Shown piece after piece: positions 25,233 to 34,559 of a stretch of 64,000 nt of DNA. Origin of the DNA: Bradyrhizobium sp. 170 (GTDB taxonomy: Bacteria > Pseudomonadota > Alphaproteobacteria > Rhizobiales > Xanthobacteraceae); contig NZ_CP064703.1 of the NCBI RefSeq assembly GCF_023101085.1, positions 3,348,001-3,412,000 of the forward strand. Direction: 5' to 3'. The notes below the pieces were generated by a model. That model worked only from the letters and a program-made list of their open reading frames with translations. It did no database searches and was not told the DNA's origin. Position 1 is the stretch's first letter. Each line of letters starts with the position of its first letter. Both the position numbers and the translations under genes were made by a program.

Positions 25233-28025
25233 ATGTCTTCCCAGACCATGCCTCCCGAGATCGAGGTCCGGTTCAACCGTACCGAGGAAACGCTGGCGCT
25301 GGAGGAGGATGCCCGGCTGCGGACCGATATCCGCCTGCTCGGGCGGATTCTCGGCGACACCGTGCGGGACCAGGAAGGCGCCGAGGTGTTCGACCTTGTC
25401 GAACGCATCCGGCAGACCTCGATCCGGTTCCATCGCGACGAGGACAAGCTGGCGCGGCGGGAGCTGGAGACGATCCTCGACAGCATGTCGACCAGCGATA
25501 CCGTGCGCATCGTCCGCGCCTTCAGCTATTTCTCTCATCTCGCCAACATCGCCGAAGATCAGAACAACATCCGTCAAATGCGCGGGCGTGGCGCCGGCGG
25601 GCCGCGGCCGAGCACGCTGACGCAGACCCTGGCCCACGCAAAGACGGCCGGCTTCAGCGCCGCCGACCTGCGCCGCTTCTTTGGGGAGGCCCAGGTCAGT
25701 CCGGTGCTGACCGCGCACCCCACCGAAGTTCGCCGCAAGAGCACGATCGACCGCGAGATGGAAATCGCCGGATTGCTCGACCGTCGCGAGCGGGTGCAGC
25801 TCACGCCGGAAGAGGTTGAGGCCAGCGCCGAGCAGTTGCGCCGTGCCGTGCTGACGCTGTGGCAGACCAATCTGCTGCGCAGGACCAAGCTGACCGTGCT
25901 CGACGAAGTCGCCAACGGCCTGTCATTCTACGACTACACCTTCCTGCACGAGGTGCCGCGGCTGCACTGCGCACTGGAAGACCGGCTGAACCAGGAGGAG
26001 GGCGGCACGCCCGGCGAGCTGGCGTCGTTCCTGACCATGGGAAGCTGGATCGGCGGCGACCGCGACGGCAATCCGTTCGTCACCGCCGACGTCATGCGCG
26101 GTACCTTGCGGCTGCAGTCGAGCCGGGTGATGAACTTCTATCTGGAGGAGTTGCACGTCCTCGGCTCGGAACTGTCGCTGGCGGCGCATCTTGCCGACGT
26201 CTCCGACGAATTGCGCGCGCTGGCCGGGCGCTCGCCCGACAAATCGCCGCATCGGAGCGGCGAACCGTATCGGCTGGCGGTGTCCGGCATCTATGCCCGG
26301 CTGACTGCGACCGCGGTGCGGCTGGAGGTTGAAACCACGCGCCGGCCGGTCGGCGAGGCCGCGCCCTATGCAAGCGTGAAGGAATTCAAGGCCGATCTCG
26401 ACGTGCTCGAGCGTTCATTGATTGCGAACAATTCCGGCGTCATCGCGCGCGGACGGCTGCGGTCGTTGCGCCGGGCCGTGGATTGTTTCGGCTTCCATCT
26501 CGCCCGGCTCGACATCCGGCAGAATTCCGCGGTGCATGAACGCACGGTGGCGGAGTTGCTCGACGCCGCGACTCCCGGCACGTCCTACCTCGCGCTCGGC
26601 GAAGAGGCCCGCGTTGCGCTGTTGGCGGGCGAATTGCGCAACCCGCGGCCGCTGGCGTCGTCCTTTGTCAAATACAGCGAGGAGACGCTGGGCGAACTCG
26701 CGGTGTTTCACGCCGCAGCCGAGGCGCACGCCAAGTTCGGCGCCGACGTGATCCACCAATGCATCATCTCCATGTGCAAGGGGATGTCCGACATGCTGGA
26801 GGTGGCGCTGTTGCTGAAGGAGGTCGGCCTCGTCAATCCCTCCGGTCGCAGCGCCATCAATATCGTGCCGCTGTTCGAGACCATCGAGGATTTGCAGGCG
26901 TCATCCGGCATCATGGACCAGATGCTGTCGCTGCACGATTATCGCCGGCTGGTGGACAGCCGCGGCGGCATCCAGGAAGTGATGCTCGGCTATTCCGACA
27001 GCAACAAGGATGGCGGCTTCGTCACCTCGGGCTGGGAGCTCTACAAGGCCGAAATCGAGCTTGTCGAGGTGTTCGAACGCCACCATGTGCGCTTGCGGTT
27101 ATTTCACGGCCGTGGCGGATCGGTCGGCCGCGGCGGCGGCCCGAGCTATGACGCCATCATCGCGCAGCCCGGCGGCGCCGTGAACGGCCAGATCCGCATC
27201 ACCGAGCAGGGCGAAATCATCTCGAGCAAATATTCCAACCCCGAGGTCGGCCGCAGCAATCTGGAAATCCTGGCCGCTGCCACGCTGGAGGCAAGCCTGC
27301 TGCATCCGCGGCAGAGCGCGCCGCGCAAGGAATATCTGACCGCGATGGAGCAATTGTCCGCCTTGGCATTCAAGGCGTATCGCGGGCTGGTCTACGAGAC
27401 CGACGGCTTTGCCGATTATTTCTGGGGCTCGACCGTCATCACCGAAATCTCGACGCTCAACATCGGCAGCCGCCCGGCGTCGCGCAAGAAGACCCGCGAG
27501 ATCGAGGACCTCCGCGCGATTCCCTGGGTGTTCAGCTGGGCGCAGTGCCGGCTGATGCTGCCGGGTTGGTACGGGTTCGGCTCCGCAGTCGAGACCTGGA
27601 TTGCGGAACATCCGGAGCAGGGCATGCCACTCCTGCAGGAACTCTATCGCGAATGGCCGTTCTTCCGCACGCTGTTGTCGAACATGGACATGGTGCTGGC
27701 GAAAAGCTCGATCGCGATCGCCTCGCGTTACGCCGAACTGGTGCCCGACGTGAAATTGCGCGAAAGCATTTTTGGGCGCATCCGGCGCGAATGGCATTCG
27801 TCGATCGAGACGCTGCTCGACATCATGGGGCACGAACGGCTGCTGCAGGGCAACCCGCTGCTGGAACGATCGATCCGCAACCGCTTCCCCTATCTCGACC
27901 CGCTCAACCACGTGCAGGTGGAATTGCTGAAGGAGCACCGCGCGCAGAACCCGGACGAGCAGGTGCTGCGCGGGATTCAGCTCACGATCAACGGGATTTC
28001 GGCAGGGTTGCGGAATAGCGGGTGA
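25233..28025 (+). CDS. ppc: Phosphoenolpyruvate carboxylase
   Basis: The protein has 930 residues, the normal length. It forms oxaloacetate from PEP and bicarbonate, replenishing the TCA cycle. This matters when acetyl-CoA-yielding substrates are degraded. [13 protein letters not shown] (about residue 160) holds the first catalytic His, [10 protein letters not shown] follows, and [14 protein letters not shown] (about 623) is the active-site glycine loop. [21 protein letters not shown] and the C-terminal [15 protein letters not shown] complete the picture; the last residues are NSG where most enzymes have NTG. The start at 25233 is the first ATG in the family-like N-terminus. It is flanked by family D repeats on both sides and so is likely monocistronic. 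Confidence 0.98.
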   Translation: MSSQTMPPEIEVRFNRTEETLALEEDARLRTDIRLLGRILGDTVRDQEGAEVFDLVERIRQTSIRFHRDEDKLARRELETILDSMSTSDTVRIVRAFSYFSHLANIAEDQNNIRQMRGRGAGGPRPSTLTQTLAHAKTAGFSAADLRRFFGEAQVSPVLTAHPTEVRRKSTIDREMEIAGLLDRRERVQLTPEEVEASAEQLRRAVLTLWQTNLLRRTKLTVLDEVANGLSFYDYTFLHEVPRLHCALEDRLNQEEGGTPGELASFLTMGSWIGGDRDGNPFVTADVMRGTLRLQSSRVMNFYLEELHVLGSELSLAAHLADVSDELRALAGRSPDKSPHRSGEPYRLAVSGIYARLTATAVRLEVETTRRPVGEAAPYASVKEFKADLDVLERSLIANNSGVIARGRLRSLRRAVDCFGFHLARLDIRQNSAVHERTVAELLDAATPGTSYLALGEEARVALLAGELRNPRPLASSFVKYSEETLGELAVFHAAAEAHAKFGADVIHQCIISMCKGMSDMLEVALLLKEVGLVNPSGRSAINIVPLFETIEDLQASSGIMDQMLSLHDYRRLVDSRGGIQEVMLGYSDSNKDGGFVTSGWELYKAEIELVEVFERHHVRLRLFHGRGGSVGRGGGPSYDAIIAQPGGAVNGQIRITEQGEIISSKYSNPEVGRSNLEILAAATLEASLLHPRQSAPRKEYLTAMEQLSALAFKAYRGLVYETDGFADYFWGSTVITEISTLNIGSRPASRKKTREIEDLRAIPWVFSWAQCRLMLPGWYGFGSAVETWIAEHPEQGMPLLQELYREWPFFRTLLSNMDMVLAKSSIAIASRYAELVPDVKLRESIFGRIRREWHSSIETLLDIMGHERLLQGNPLLERSIRNRFPYLDPLNHVQVELLKEHRAQNPDEQVLRGIQLTINGISAGLRNSG

Positions 28026-28044
28026 GGGACGCCACTCGCTCCAC

Positions 28045-28164
28045 CGTCGTCCCGGCGAACGCCGGGACCCATACCGCGTGATCTATCAGTAAGGCAGGAT
28101 GGGAGAGACCATCCTCCAACAACAGGACCCTGTGGTTATGGGTCCCCGCGTGCGCGGGGACGAC
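28045..28164. repeat. Palindromic intergenic repeat, family D, copy 3
   Basis: CGTCGTCCCGGCGAACGCCGGGACCCATA and TATGGGTCCCCGCGTGCGCGGGGACGAC are the hairpin ends (TATGGGTCC is partly altered). It lies between the convergent ppc and SMP-30 genes. Confidence 0.8.
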
Positions 28165-28212
28165 TCGTGGTGAGGTCGCAGGTTCAAAAATTATTCGCGC
28201 CCTCAGAGCTTC

Positions 28213-29379
28213 TCACGGCTTCATCGCGCCCTGCGCACTCGTATAAACCGCATACAGCGATGACGAGCCGCAGATATAAAGTCTGTTTCGCTGCTGACCG
28301 CCGAAGCACAAATTGGCGACAGTTTCCGGGATGTGGATCTTGCCGAGGAGATCGCCGTCAGGCGTGTAGCAGCGCACGCCGTCCTCATTCGGATCGCCCC
28401 AACCTACGGAGCACCAAAGACGCCCGGCGGTGTCGCAGCGCAGCCCGTCGGTAATGCTGGGCTTGGGCATGTCCGCAAAGACCTTGCTGTTCGAAAGCCT
28501 TCCGGCCGCGAGATCCACGTCGAACACGCGGATATGCGACGGGTTGTCCGGCCCGTCGGTGAAGCCGGTATCGCAGATATAGAGCTTCTTCTCGTCAGGC
28601 GAGAAGCAAAGGCCGTTCGGCTGCACGAAGTCATCGACCACCATCTTGATGTCGCCGGATTTCGGATCCACCCGGTAGACGTTTTTCTTTTCCTGCTCGG
28701 CGTCGGCCTTGATGCCCTCGTAAAAGCCGCCGATACCGTAGGCTGGGTCGCAGAACCAGATCGAACCGTCGGCCGCGACGACCGCGTCGTTCGGCGAGTT
28801 CAGCTTCTTGCCATTGTATTTGTCGGCGATGATCGTGATCGAGCCGTCGAGTTCGGTCCGGGTGACCCGTCGGCCGCTATGCTCGCAGGTGATCAGGCGT
28901 CCTTCCCGATCAATGGTATTGCCGTTCGAGTTCATCGACGGCTGACGGTAAACGCTGAGATGACCGTCATCCTCCGAGAAGCGCATGATGCGGTTATTGG
29001 GAATGTCGCTAAACAGAACATATCGCCCAGCCGGAAAGTAGACCGGACCTTCGGCCCAGCGGAATCCGGTGGCGACGCGCTCGACCGCCATGGTGCCGGC
29101 GAAGGCCGGAAAGCCTGTCGGCCCGAACGAAACCTTCGGCTTCTTCATCGACTCCAGGCGAGAGTCCGGATAGCGGGCGCCGGGAAGCGGGCCGAGCGGC
29201 AGGGGCGGCGATGCCGTTGTTGGCGCGCCGGTCTGGCCGAGCGGCGCGACGGAAGCCGCAGAAGCCGTCTTCATCGTTACCGCGGAGGCGGCGAATGCTG
29301 CTGCGCCGGTCAATATCTTGCGACGGTCGAAACCGCCGCGCTGTTGTTGGGGATCGGGAAAGGTCAGCGAGGTTGTCAT
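28213..29379 (-). CDS. Tat-exported SMP-30/gluconolactonase-family protein
   Basis: The protein has 388 residues from the ATG at 29379, preceded by GGGAGGAAATC. The upstream open frame is non-coding. A twin-arginine signal is present (GGFDRRKILTGAAAFAASA, cleavage near ASA), so the folded protein goes to the periplasm. FRWAEGPVYFPAGRYVLFSDIPNNRIMRF contains the metal-ligand Glu of the six-blade propeller. NSPNDAVVAADGSIWFCDPAYG and QPNGLCFSPDEKKLYICDTG hold the Asn and Asp ligands, and ITDGLRCDTAGRLWCS follows. Family members hydrolyse sugar lactones. The lactone is unknown here. A lactone produced by the Baeyer-Villiger enzyme is possible but speculative. Confidence 0.9.
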   Translation of the reverse strand: MTTSLTFPDPQQQRGGFDRRKILTGAAAFAASAVTMKTASAASVAPLGQTGAPTTASPPLPLGPLPGARYPDSRLESMKKPKVSFGPTGFPAFAGTMAVERVATGFRWAEGPVYFPAGRYVLFSDIPNNRIMRFSEDDGHLSVYRQPSMNSNGNTIDREGRLITCEHSGRRVTRTELDGSITIIADKYNGKKLNSPNDAVVAADGSIWFCDPAYGIGGFYEGIKADAEQEKKNVYRVDPKSGDIKMVVDDFVQPNGLCFSPDEKKLYICDTGFTDGPDNPSHIRVFDVDLAAGRLSNSKVFADMPKPSITDGLRCDTAGRLWCSVGWGDPNEDGVRCYTPDGDLLGKIHIPETVANLCFGGQQRNRLYICGSSSLYAVYTSAQGAMKP

Positions 29380-29485
29380 GATTTCCTCCCAAGTTTTTTT
29401 GTTGGAAGGACAACATCGGCCCGCAATCCGGCATAAAGCGGGCGGGCTGTGGTGGAATAATTGGGGTGACGGCGTGCGGCATGGC

Positions 29486-29566
29486 CGTAGCCCGGATGGA
29501 GCGAAGCGCAATCCGGGGCCGACGTTCCCAAATTCCCGGGTTTCGCTGCGCTCCACCCGGGCTACG
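29486..29566. repeat. Palindromic intergenic repeat, family C
   Basis: CGTAGCCCGGATGGAGCGAAG pairs with GCTGCGCTCCACCCGGGCTACG. It has the same architecture as families A and B but with a GCCCGG core. One copy is seen here. Confidence 0.85.
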
Positions 29567-29572
29567 TATTCC

Positions 29573-30487
29573 TCAGATCGGATCCCAGGGGAAAATGTCC
29601 GCGGAGCGATCGAGCTTGTAGAACGATCCCTTGAGCGCGGGCATGCCATGCTCGGCGATGGTTTGCGGCGTCCAGCCTTCACTCCGCTGCACGGAGCGCA
29701 GCGGACGATTCTGGCTGAACAGGAAGATCTCGTTCATCCGTACCCCGAAGATCTGTCCGGTGACGTCCTTGGCGGCGTCGCTGAGCAGATAGGCGCAGAC
29801 CGGCGCGATCTTCTCCGGCCCCATCTGCTGGATTTTCGCCACGCGTGCCTTCTCCGCCTCGGTCTCGGTCGGGATGGTGCCGATCATGCGGGTCCAGGCG
29901 AATGGCGAGACGCAGTTCGAGCGCACGTTGAAGCGGCCCATGTCGAGCGCGATCGACTTCGACAGGCCTACGATGCCGAGCTTGGCGGCGGCGTAGTTGG
30001 CTTGGCCGAAATTGCCGATCAGGCCCGAGGTCGAGGTGAAGTGCACGAAGGAGCCGCTCTCCTGTTCGCGGTAAATCCGCGCCGCGGCGTGAGAGACGTA
30101 GAACGAGCCCATCAGGTGCACCTTGATGACGGCCTCGAACGCTTCCACGCTCATCTTGTGGAAGATCATGTCGCGCAAAATGCCGGCATTGTTGACCACG
30201 CCGTCGAGCCGGCCGAAATGATCGGTCGCGGTCTTCACGATCTTGCTCGCGGGGATCGCTTCCGCCACCGACTCGAAATTGGCGACCGCAGTCCCGCCGC
30301 GCTTTTTGATCTCCTCGACCACTTCCTCGGCGGGTGCCGCGCTCGATCCGGCGCCGTCGGCGGCAACGCCGGGATCGTTGACGACGACTTTTGCTCCCTC
30401 CGCAGCGCAGAGCAGCGCAATCTCGCGTCCGATGCCGCGGCCTGCGCCGGTGACGATGATGACCTTGTCTTGCAGTGATTTTGCCAT
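29573..30487 (-). CDS. SDR of the peroxisomal-type 17beta-HSD4 / (3R)-hydroxyacyl-CoA dehydrogenase group
   Basis: The protein has 304 residues from the ATG at 30487 (GGAGAG just upstream). VTGAGRGIGREIALLCAAEGAKVVVNDPG and the following GSSAAPAEEVVEEIKKRGG are hallmarks of the HSD17B4-type subgroup. NNAGILRDMIFHKM, FTSTSGLIGNFGQANYAAAKLG (catalytic Ser, Tyr, Lys) and an extended C-terminus support this. Such enzymes oxidise 3-hydroxyacyl-CoA. It is the last gene of a minus-strand set with the thiolase (30588-31727) and DUF35 protein (31733-32146). Together they could carry out the final steps of a side-chain beta-oxidation or retro-aldol route. Confidence 0.88.
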   Translation of the reverse strand: MAKSLQDKVIIVTGAGRGIGREIALLCAAEGAKVVVNDPGVAADGAGSSAAPAEEVVEEIKKRGGTAVANFESVAEAIPASKIVKTATDHFGRLDGVVNNAGILRDMIFHKMSVEAFEAVIKVHLMGSFYVSHAAARIYREQESGSFVHFTSTSGLIGNFGQANYAAAKLGIVGLSKSIALDMGRFNVRSNCVSPFAWTRMIGTIPTETEAEKARVAKIQQMGPEKIAPVCAYLLSDAAKDVTGQIFGVRMNEIFLFSQNRPLRSVQRSEGWTPQTIAEHGMPALKGSFYKLDRSADIFPWDPI

Positions 30488-30507
30488 TGGACTCTCCTGT
30501 TGTCCTC

Positions 30508-30580
30508 CGTCATTCCGGGGCGCGCGGAGCTGGAATCTCGAGATTCCGGGTCTGGTCCTTCGGACCATCCCGGAATGACG
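30508..30580. repeat. Palindromic intergenic repeat, family E
   Basis: CGTCATTCCGGGGCGCG pairs with ATCCCGGAATGACG, and inner GGAATCTCGAGATTCC is self-complementary. It lies between the SDR and thiolase genes of the same minus-strand set. Confidence 0.8.
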
Positions 30581-30587
30581 AAGGTGA

Positions 30588-31727
30588 TTACTTCTCGTTC
30601 GTAAAGATAATCGTGCCCGATGCCGCGAACATGCCGCCGACACCGTGACAGACCGAGACTTTCGCGTCCTTGACCTGTGCCGGCGCGATGCCGCGCATCT
30701 GCCGCACGCTCTCCTGCAGCGCGTACATGCCGTACATGCCGGAATGCATATAGCTCAATCCGCCGCCATTGGTGTTGAGCGGCAGCTTGCCGCCGGAGCG
30801 GGTATTGCCGTCGGCGATGAACTTGCCGGTCTCCTCGTGCGGCATGAAGCCGAGATCGCCCAGACCAAAAAGCGGCAGATGCGCAAAGGCGTCGTAGATC
30901 ATCAGATGATCGACGTCCTTGTGGGCGATGCCGGCTTCGCGGAAGGCGGTCGGGCCTGCGACCTTGAAGGCGCGCGAAGAGTTGAACGTCTCCATCTGGC
31001 TGACCATCGGCGTTTCTACGCTTTCGCCGGTGCCAAGGATATACACCGGTTTGTTCGGAAAGTCCTTGGCGCGGTCGGCGGAGGTAAGGATCAGCGCGCC
31101 GCCGCCGTCGGTGACGAGGCAGCATTGCAGGATGCGAAATGGATAGGCGATCATCTTCGAATTCAGGACGTCCTCGACCGTGATCGGCGCCTTCATGGTC
31201 GCGCGTGGATTCTTCGCGGCCCATTCCCGCTGCGCCACCGCGACCATGGCGATCTGCTCGTGGGTGATGCCGTAGGTCTTCATGTAGCGCAGCACGGGGA
31301 TCGGGAACATGCTGGGCGGGCCGTAGACGCCGAACGGCGACTCGAACTGGCCGTTCAAACTGTCAGGCGGCGTCGAGCGGGGCAGTTTGCCGATCATCGA
31401 CTTGCCGCTTTCTGCATGCGTGATCAGCACGGTCTTGCAGAGCCCGGCCTCGATCGCGGCCGCCGCATGGCGGACATGCAGCATGAACGAGCAGCCGCCG
31501 ACAGACGTGCCGTCGACCCAGGTCGGCGTGATGCCGAGGTAATGGGCGATCTGCTGCGGGGTTTCGACCGCGGTGGCAATGCCGTCGATATCGGACAGTT
31601 TCAGCCCGGCATCGGCGATGGCGTTGAGCGCCGCATCGGCGTGCAACTGGATCTGCGACATGTTGGGGATGACGCCGAGCTCGGTGGTTTCGGCTGCGCC
31701 GACGACGGCGACGGCATTTTTGCGCAT
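30588..31727 (-). CDS. SCP2-type thiolase-like protein
   Basis: The protein has 379 residues from the ATG at 31727. VAVVGAAETTELG is the N-terminal thiolase strand, and DGTSVGGCSFMLHVRHAAAAIEAG covers the nucleophile region (the Cys in GGCS). LMIYDAFAHLPLFGLGDLGF and LNTNGGGLSYMHSGMYGMY are typical of the SCP2/Ltp group. VCHGVGGMFAASGTIIF near the end has the second active-site region (CHGVGG). It starts 5 bases after the stop of the DUF35 gene. SCP2-type thiolases with a DUF35 partner can act as retro-aldolases (Ltp2/ChsH2 in steroid side-chain degradation). Normal thiolysis is the alternative. Confidence 0.85.
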   Translation of the reverse strand: MRKNAVAVVGAAETTELGVIPNMSQIQLHADAALNAIADAGLKLSDIDGIATAVETPQQIAHYLGITPTWVDGTSVGGCSFMLHVRHAAAAIEAGLCKTVLITHAESGKSMIGKLPRSTPPDSLNGQFESPFGVYGPPSMFPIPVLRYMKTYGITHEQIAMVAVAQREWAAKNPRATMKAPITVEDVLNSKMIAYPFRILQCCLVTDGGGALILTSADRAKDFPNKPVYILGTGESVETPMVSQMETFNSSRAFKVAGPTAFREAGIAHKDVDHLMIYDAFAHLPLFGLGDLGFMPHEETGKFIADGNTRSGGKLPLNTNGGGLSYMHSGMYGMYALQESVRQMRGIAPAQVKDAKVSVCHGVGGMFAASGTIIFTNEK

Positions 31728-31732
31728 GGTGC

Positions 31733-32146
31733 TTAACCCTTCGCCGGACGGAACAGGGGAAGAGTGATCTTGTCGTCGAGTTTTTCGAACGCGACTTCGA
31801 GCTTCATGTCGAGTTCGAGCGCCTCGGGCGTCTGCGGGCAATCGATGATGTTGCTCATCATGCGCGGACCTTCGTCGAGTTCGACGACCGCGATCGCATA
31901 AGGCGGGGTGAAGCCGGGCGCTGCCGGACGGTGGTTGATGACGTAGCTGTAGAGCGTGCCCTTGCCGCTCGCCTTGAAGATCGAGACCTTGCGCGAGGCG
32001 CAGGAGGGGCAGAACGGGCGCGGCGGGAAATAGACATTGGCGCAGGCATCGCAACGCTGCAGGCGCAACTCGCCGGCCCGCGTTCCATCCCAGAAATGCT
32101 GCGTTTCAGGCGTGGGTTTTGGTTTGGCGCGCGCGGGCTCCGCCAT
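31733..32146 (-). CDS. OB-fold / zinc-ribbon DUF35 protein (thiolase partner)
   Basis: The protein has 137 residues from the ATG at 32146, which follows AAGGAGAAT. The N-terminal rubredoxin-like zinc ribbon LQRCDACANVYFPPRPFCPSCAS has two CxxC pairs (about residues 38-55). It is followed by an OB fold (GKGTLYSYVINHRPAAPGFTPPYAIAVVELDEGPRMMSNI). In known systems these proteins bind the acyl group and form a complex with an SCP2-type thiolase, and the thiolase gene follows here after 5 bases. A substrate-channelling or retro-aldol subunit is therefore likely. The frame extends upstream to 32326 without coding character. Confidence 0.88.
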   Translation of the reverse strand: MAEPARAKPKPTPETQHFWDGTRAGELRLQRCDACANVYFPPRPFCPSCASRKVSIFKASGKGTLYSYVINHRPAAPGFTPPYAIAVVELDEGPRMMSNIIDCPQTPEALELDMKLEVAFEKLDDKITLPLFRPAKG

Positions 32147-32346
32147 ATCGGCTATTCTCCTTGGGGCGCGGGCGTCGGCCCGCATGTTGCGGTCTTGATG
32201 CGACATTGACCGATCTCCGTCAACGGTCCCAGCAGCGGTGCTGTCGCATGGCCGCATTCCCTGCGCGTGAGAGCGCTTGTATGCCAGCCCGTCATCGGAG
32301 ATAGTCCGCGCCACGGTAAATCGCACAGGAAGTAATCAAGAACACC

Positions 32347-33696
32347 ATGCCGAACCATCCGACACTCGCCAGCCTGGCCGCCGACCTCGACACTGGGCGC
32401 ACCACCGCGCGCAAACTGGTCGAGGCATGTCTCGCAAGGATTGCCGATCCGGCAGGCGAGGGTGCGCGGACCTTCATACACGTCGACAAGGATGCGGCGC
32501 TCGCCGCTGCGGATGCGATGGATCATCTGCGGAAAGCCAACGCCGCACTGTCGCCCTATGCCGGCATTCCCGTGTCGATCAAGGACCTCTACGACATCAA
32601 GGGGCAGGTGACCCGCGCCGGCTCCCGCGCGCTGGAGGATTCAGCGCCGGCTGAGGCCGATGCGCCTGTGGTGGCGCGGCTGCGCCGGGCGGGCTTCATC
32701 GTCATTGGCCGCACCAACATGACCGAATTCGCCTATTCCGGCATCGGCATCAATCCGCATTACGGCACGCCGAAAAGCATCTGGAGTCGCAGCGTCGGCC
32801 ACGTGCCCGGCGGCTCGTCCTCGGGCGCTGCGGTCTCGATCGCCGATCGCATGGCCCATGGCGCGCTCGGCACCGATACCGGCGGCTCCTGCCGGATTCC
32901 GGCGGCTTATAATGGCATCGTTGGCTTCAAGCCGACGCAACGCCGCGTGCCGCTCGACGGCGGCGTGCCGCTGTCTTTCTCGCTCGACAGCTTTGGGCCG
33001 CTGGCGCGCAGTGTCAATTGCTGCGCAGTGCTTGACGCCATGCTTGCGGATGAAGCCGTGCAGCCGTTGCAGCCGCGCCCGGTCAAGGGCATGCGGCTGG
33101 CGGTGCCGACCACGATCGCGCTGGACGACCTCGACGAAGAGGTCGCAAAGACTTTCGAACGTGCGCTTGAGACGCTGTCGCGGCAGGGCGCGTCGATCGA
33201 GCGGATCGAGGTGCCGGAATTTCACGATATCGGCGTCATGAACAGCAAGGGAGGTTTTGCCGCCGCTGAGAGCTACGCCTGGCACCGCTACCTGCTCACC
33301 AGCAAAGGCGACGTCTACGACCCCCGCGTGCGCGTCCGCATCCTGCGCGGCGAAGGCATCAGCGCGGCGGACTATATCGACATCCTCAAGGCGCGCCGTT
33401 CGTTCATTGCGCGAACGGAACAGCGCATCGCGCCCTATGACGCGCTGGTGCTGCCGACGACGGCAAATGCGCCACCCAGGATAGCCGATCTTGCCGATGA
33501 CCAGGCCTTCGCCACGCAGAATCTGCGCGCTTTGCGCAACTGCACGCTGATCAACATGCTCGACGGCTGCGCGATCTCGCTGCCGGCACATCGCGAAGGC
33601 GAGGTGCCGGTCGGGCTGATGCTGGCCGCCGCGGGCGGATCGGATCGCCGCATCTTCGAACTCGCCGCCGGAATGGAGAACATCATCCGTGTTTGA
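32347..33696 (+). CDS. Amidase (amidase signature family)
   Basis: The protein has 449 residues. The signature Ser-cisSer-Lys triad is visible: Lys in IPVSIKDLYDIKG (about residue 80), the cis-Ser in VPGGSSSGAAVSI (about 157), and the nucleophile in GALGTDTGGSCRIPAAYNGIVGFKPT (about 181). It hydrolyses a C-N amide bond in the cytoplasm. It overlaps the DUF2848 gene by 8 bases, so the two are translated together. It is divergent from the DUF35/thiolase set. The substrate is unknown, and no transporter is adjacent. Confidence 0.92.
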   Translation: MPNHPTLASLAADLDTGRTTARKLVEACLARIADPAGEGARTFIHVDKDAALAAADAMDHLRKANAALSPYAGIPVSIKDLYDIKGQVTRAGSRALEDSAPAEADAPVVARLRRAGFIVIGRTNMTEFAYSGIGINPHYGTPKSIWSRSVGHVPGGSSSGAAVSIADRMAHGALGTDTGGSCRIPAAYNGIVGFKPTQRRVPLDGGVPLSFSLDSFGPLARSVNCCAVLDAMLADEAVQPLQPRPVKGMRLAVPTTIALDDLDEEVAKTFERALETLSRQGASIERIEVPEFHDIGVMNSKGGFAAAESYAWHRYLLTSKGDVYDPRVRVRILRGEGISAADYIDILKARRSFIARTEQRIAPYDALVLPTTANAPPRIADLADDQAFATQNLRALRNCTLINMLDGCAISLPAHREGEVPVGLMLAAAGGSDRRIFELAAGMENIIRV

Positions 33697-34375
33697 TTTG
33701 ACCTTCAATGTCGACGACAAGGGTATGTTGACGCCGCTGACGCTTGCGATCGATCAGGCCGTCATCGCCGGCTGGACCGGCCGCGATCCGGTGGCGCGCG
33801 ACAAGCACATCGCCGAACTCGAAGCGATCGGCATCGCGCGGCCAGCTTCGACGCCGATCTATTACCGCTGCTCGGCGCGGCGGATTACGCAGGCCGACCG
33901 CATCGAGGTTTCGGGCGGGGACTCCAGCGGCGAGGTCGAGTTCGTGCTGATCGGCTGGCAAGGCCGGATCTTCGTCGGCTGCGGCTCCGACCATACCGAC
34001 CGCAAGGTGGAAGCCTACAGCGTCACGGTCTCCAAACAGATGTGCGACAAGCCGGTGGCTTCGGTACTATGGGAGCTCGAGGACGTCATCGCTCACTGGG
34101 ACAAGATGATCCTGCGATCCTGGGCCGTCATCGACGGCGCGCGCGTGCTGTATCAGGAGGGCACGCTGGACGCCATGCTGCCGGTGAAGGATCTGATCGA
34201 CCGCGGCTTCGGCGGAAAGGGCCTGCCCGACGGCTGCGCCATGTTCGGCGGCACGTTTGCCGCCAAGGGCGGCATCCGCCCGGCTGATCGCTTCGAGTTC
34301 GAACTGGAGGATCCCGTGCTGAAGCGGAAGATCAGTCACGGCTATGACGTGATCACGATGCCGGTGCTGGGTTGA
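33689..34375 (+). CDS. DUF2848 protein, coupled to the amidase
   Basis: The protein has 228 residues, with a GTG start at 33689 inside the end of the amidase gene. PIYYRCSARRITQADRIEVSGGDSSGEVEFVLIGWQGRIFVGCGSDHTDRKVEAY and KQMCDKPVASVLWELEDV are the conserved blocks. DHTDRKVE suggests a metal- or substrate-binding site reminiscent of FAH-like folds. DUF2848 genes are often found beside amidases, and the reaction is unknown. A hydrolase or hydratase acting on the carboxylate released by the amidase is a guess. A family D repeat follows directly. Confidence 0.75.
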   Translation: MFDLTFNVDDKGMLTPLTLAIDQAVIAGWTGRDPVARDKHIAELEAIGIARPASTPIYYRCSARRITQADRIEVSGGDSSGEVEFVLIGWQGRIFVGCGSDHTDRKVEAYSVTVSKQMCDKPVASVLWELEDVIAHWDKMILRSWAVIDGARVLYQEGTLDAMLPVKDLIDRGFGGKGLPDGCAMFGGTFAAKGGIRPADRFEFELEDPVLKRKISHGYDVITMPVLG

Positions 34376-34379
34376 TCCT

Positions 34380-34498
34380 GTCGTCCCTGCGAACGCAGGG
34401 ACCCATACACCGCGGCACCAATTGTTTTTGAAGACGTTAGCCGTCTCGCTTTATCGATAGGACAACGCGGTATGGGTCCCTGCGTTCGCAGGGACGAC
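34380..34498. repeat. Palindromic intergenic repeat, family D, copy 4
   Basis: GTCGTCCCTGCGAACGCAGGGACCCATA at the left, TATGGGTCCCTGCGTTCGCAGGGACGACG at the right, and a less conserved middle that includes a TATCGATA-like stretch. The right end is identical to the uninterrupted form of the copy that carries the insertion sequences at 48237-51309. Confidence 0.85.
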
Positions 34499-34559
34499 GT
34501 GGTGAGGGCCTGCCGGAAATCGGGTGGCGAAAGTCCGGGTGGTTTGCGAGACTGCCAGC

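Noticed and set aside
2115..34498. CRISPR-like arrays from recurring palindromes
   Set aside because: The copies are scattered kilobases apart, not in tandem with uniform spacers, and no cas gene is present.
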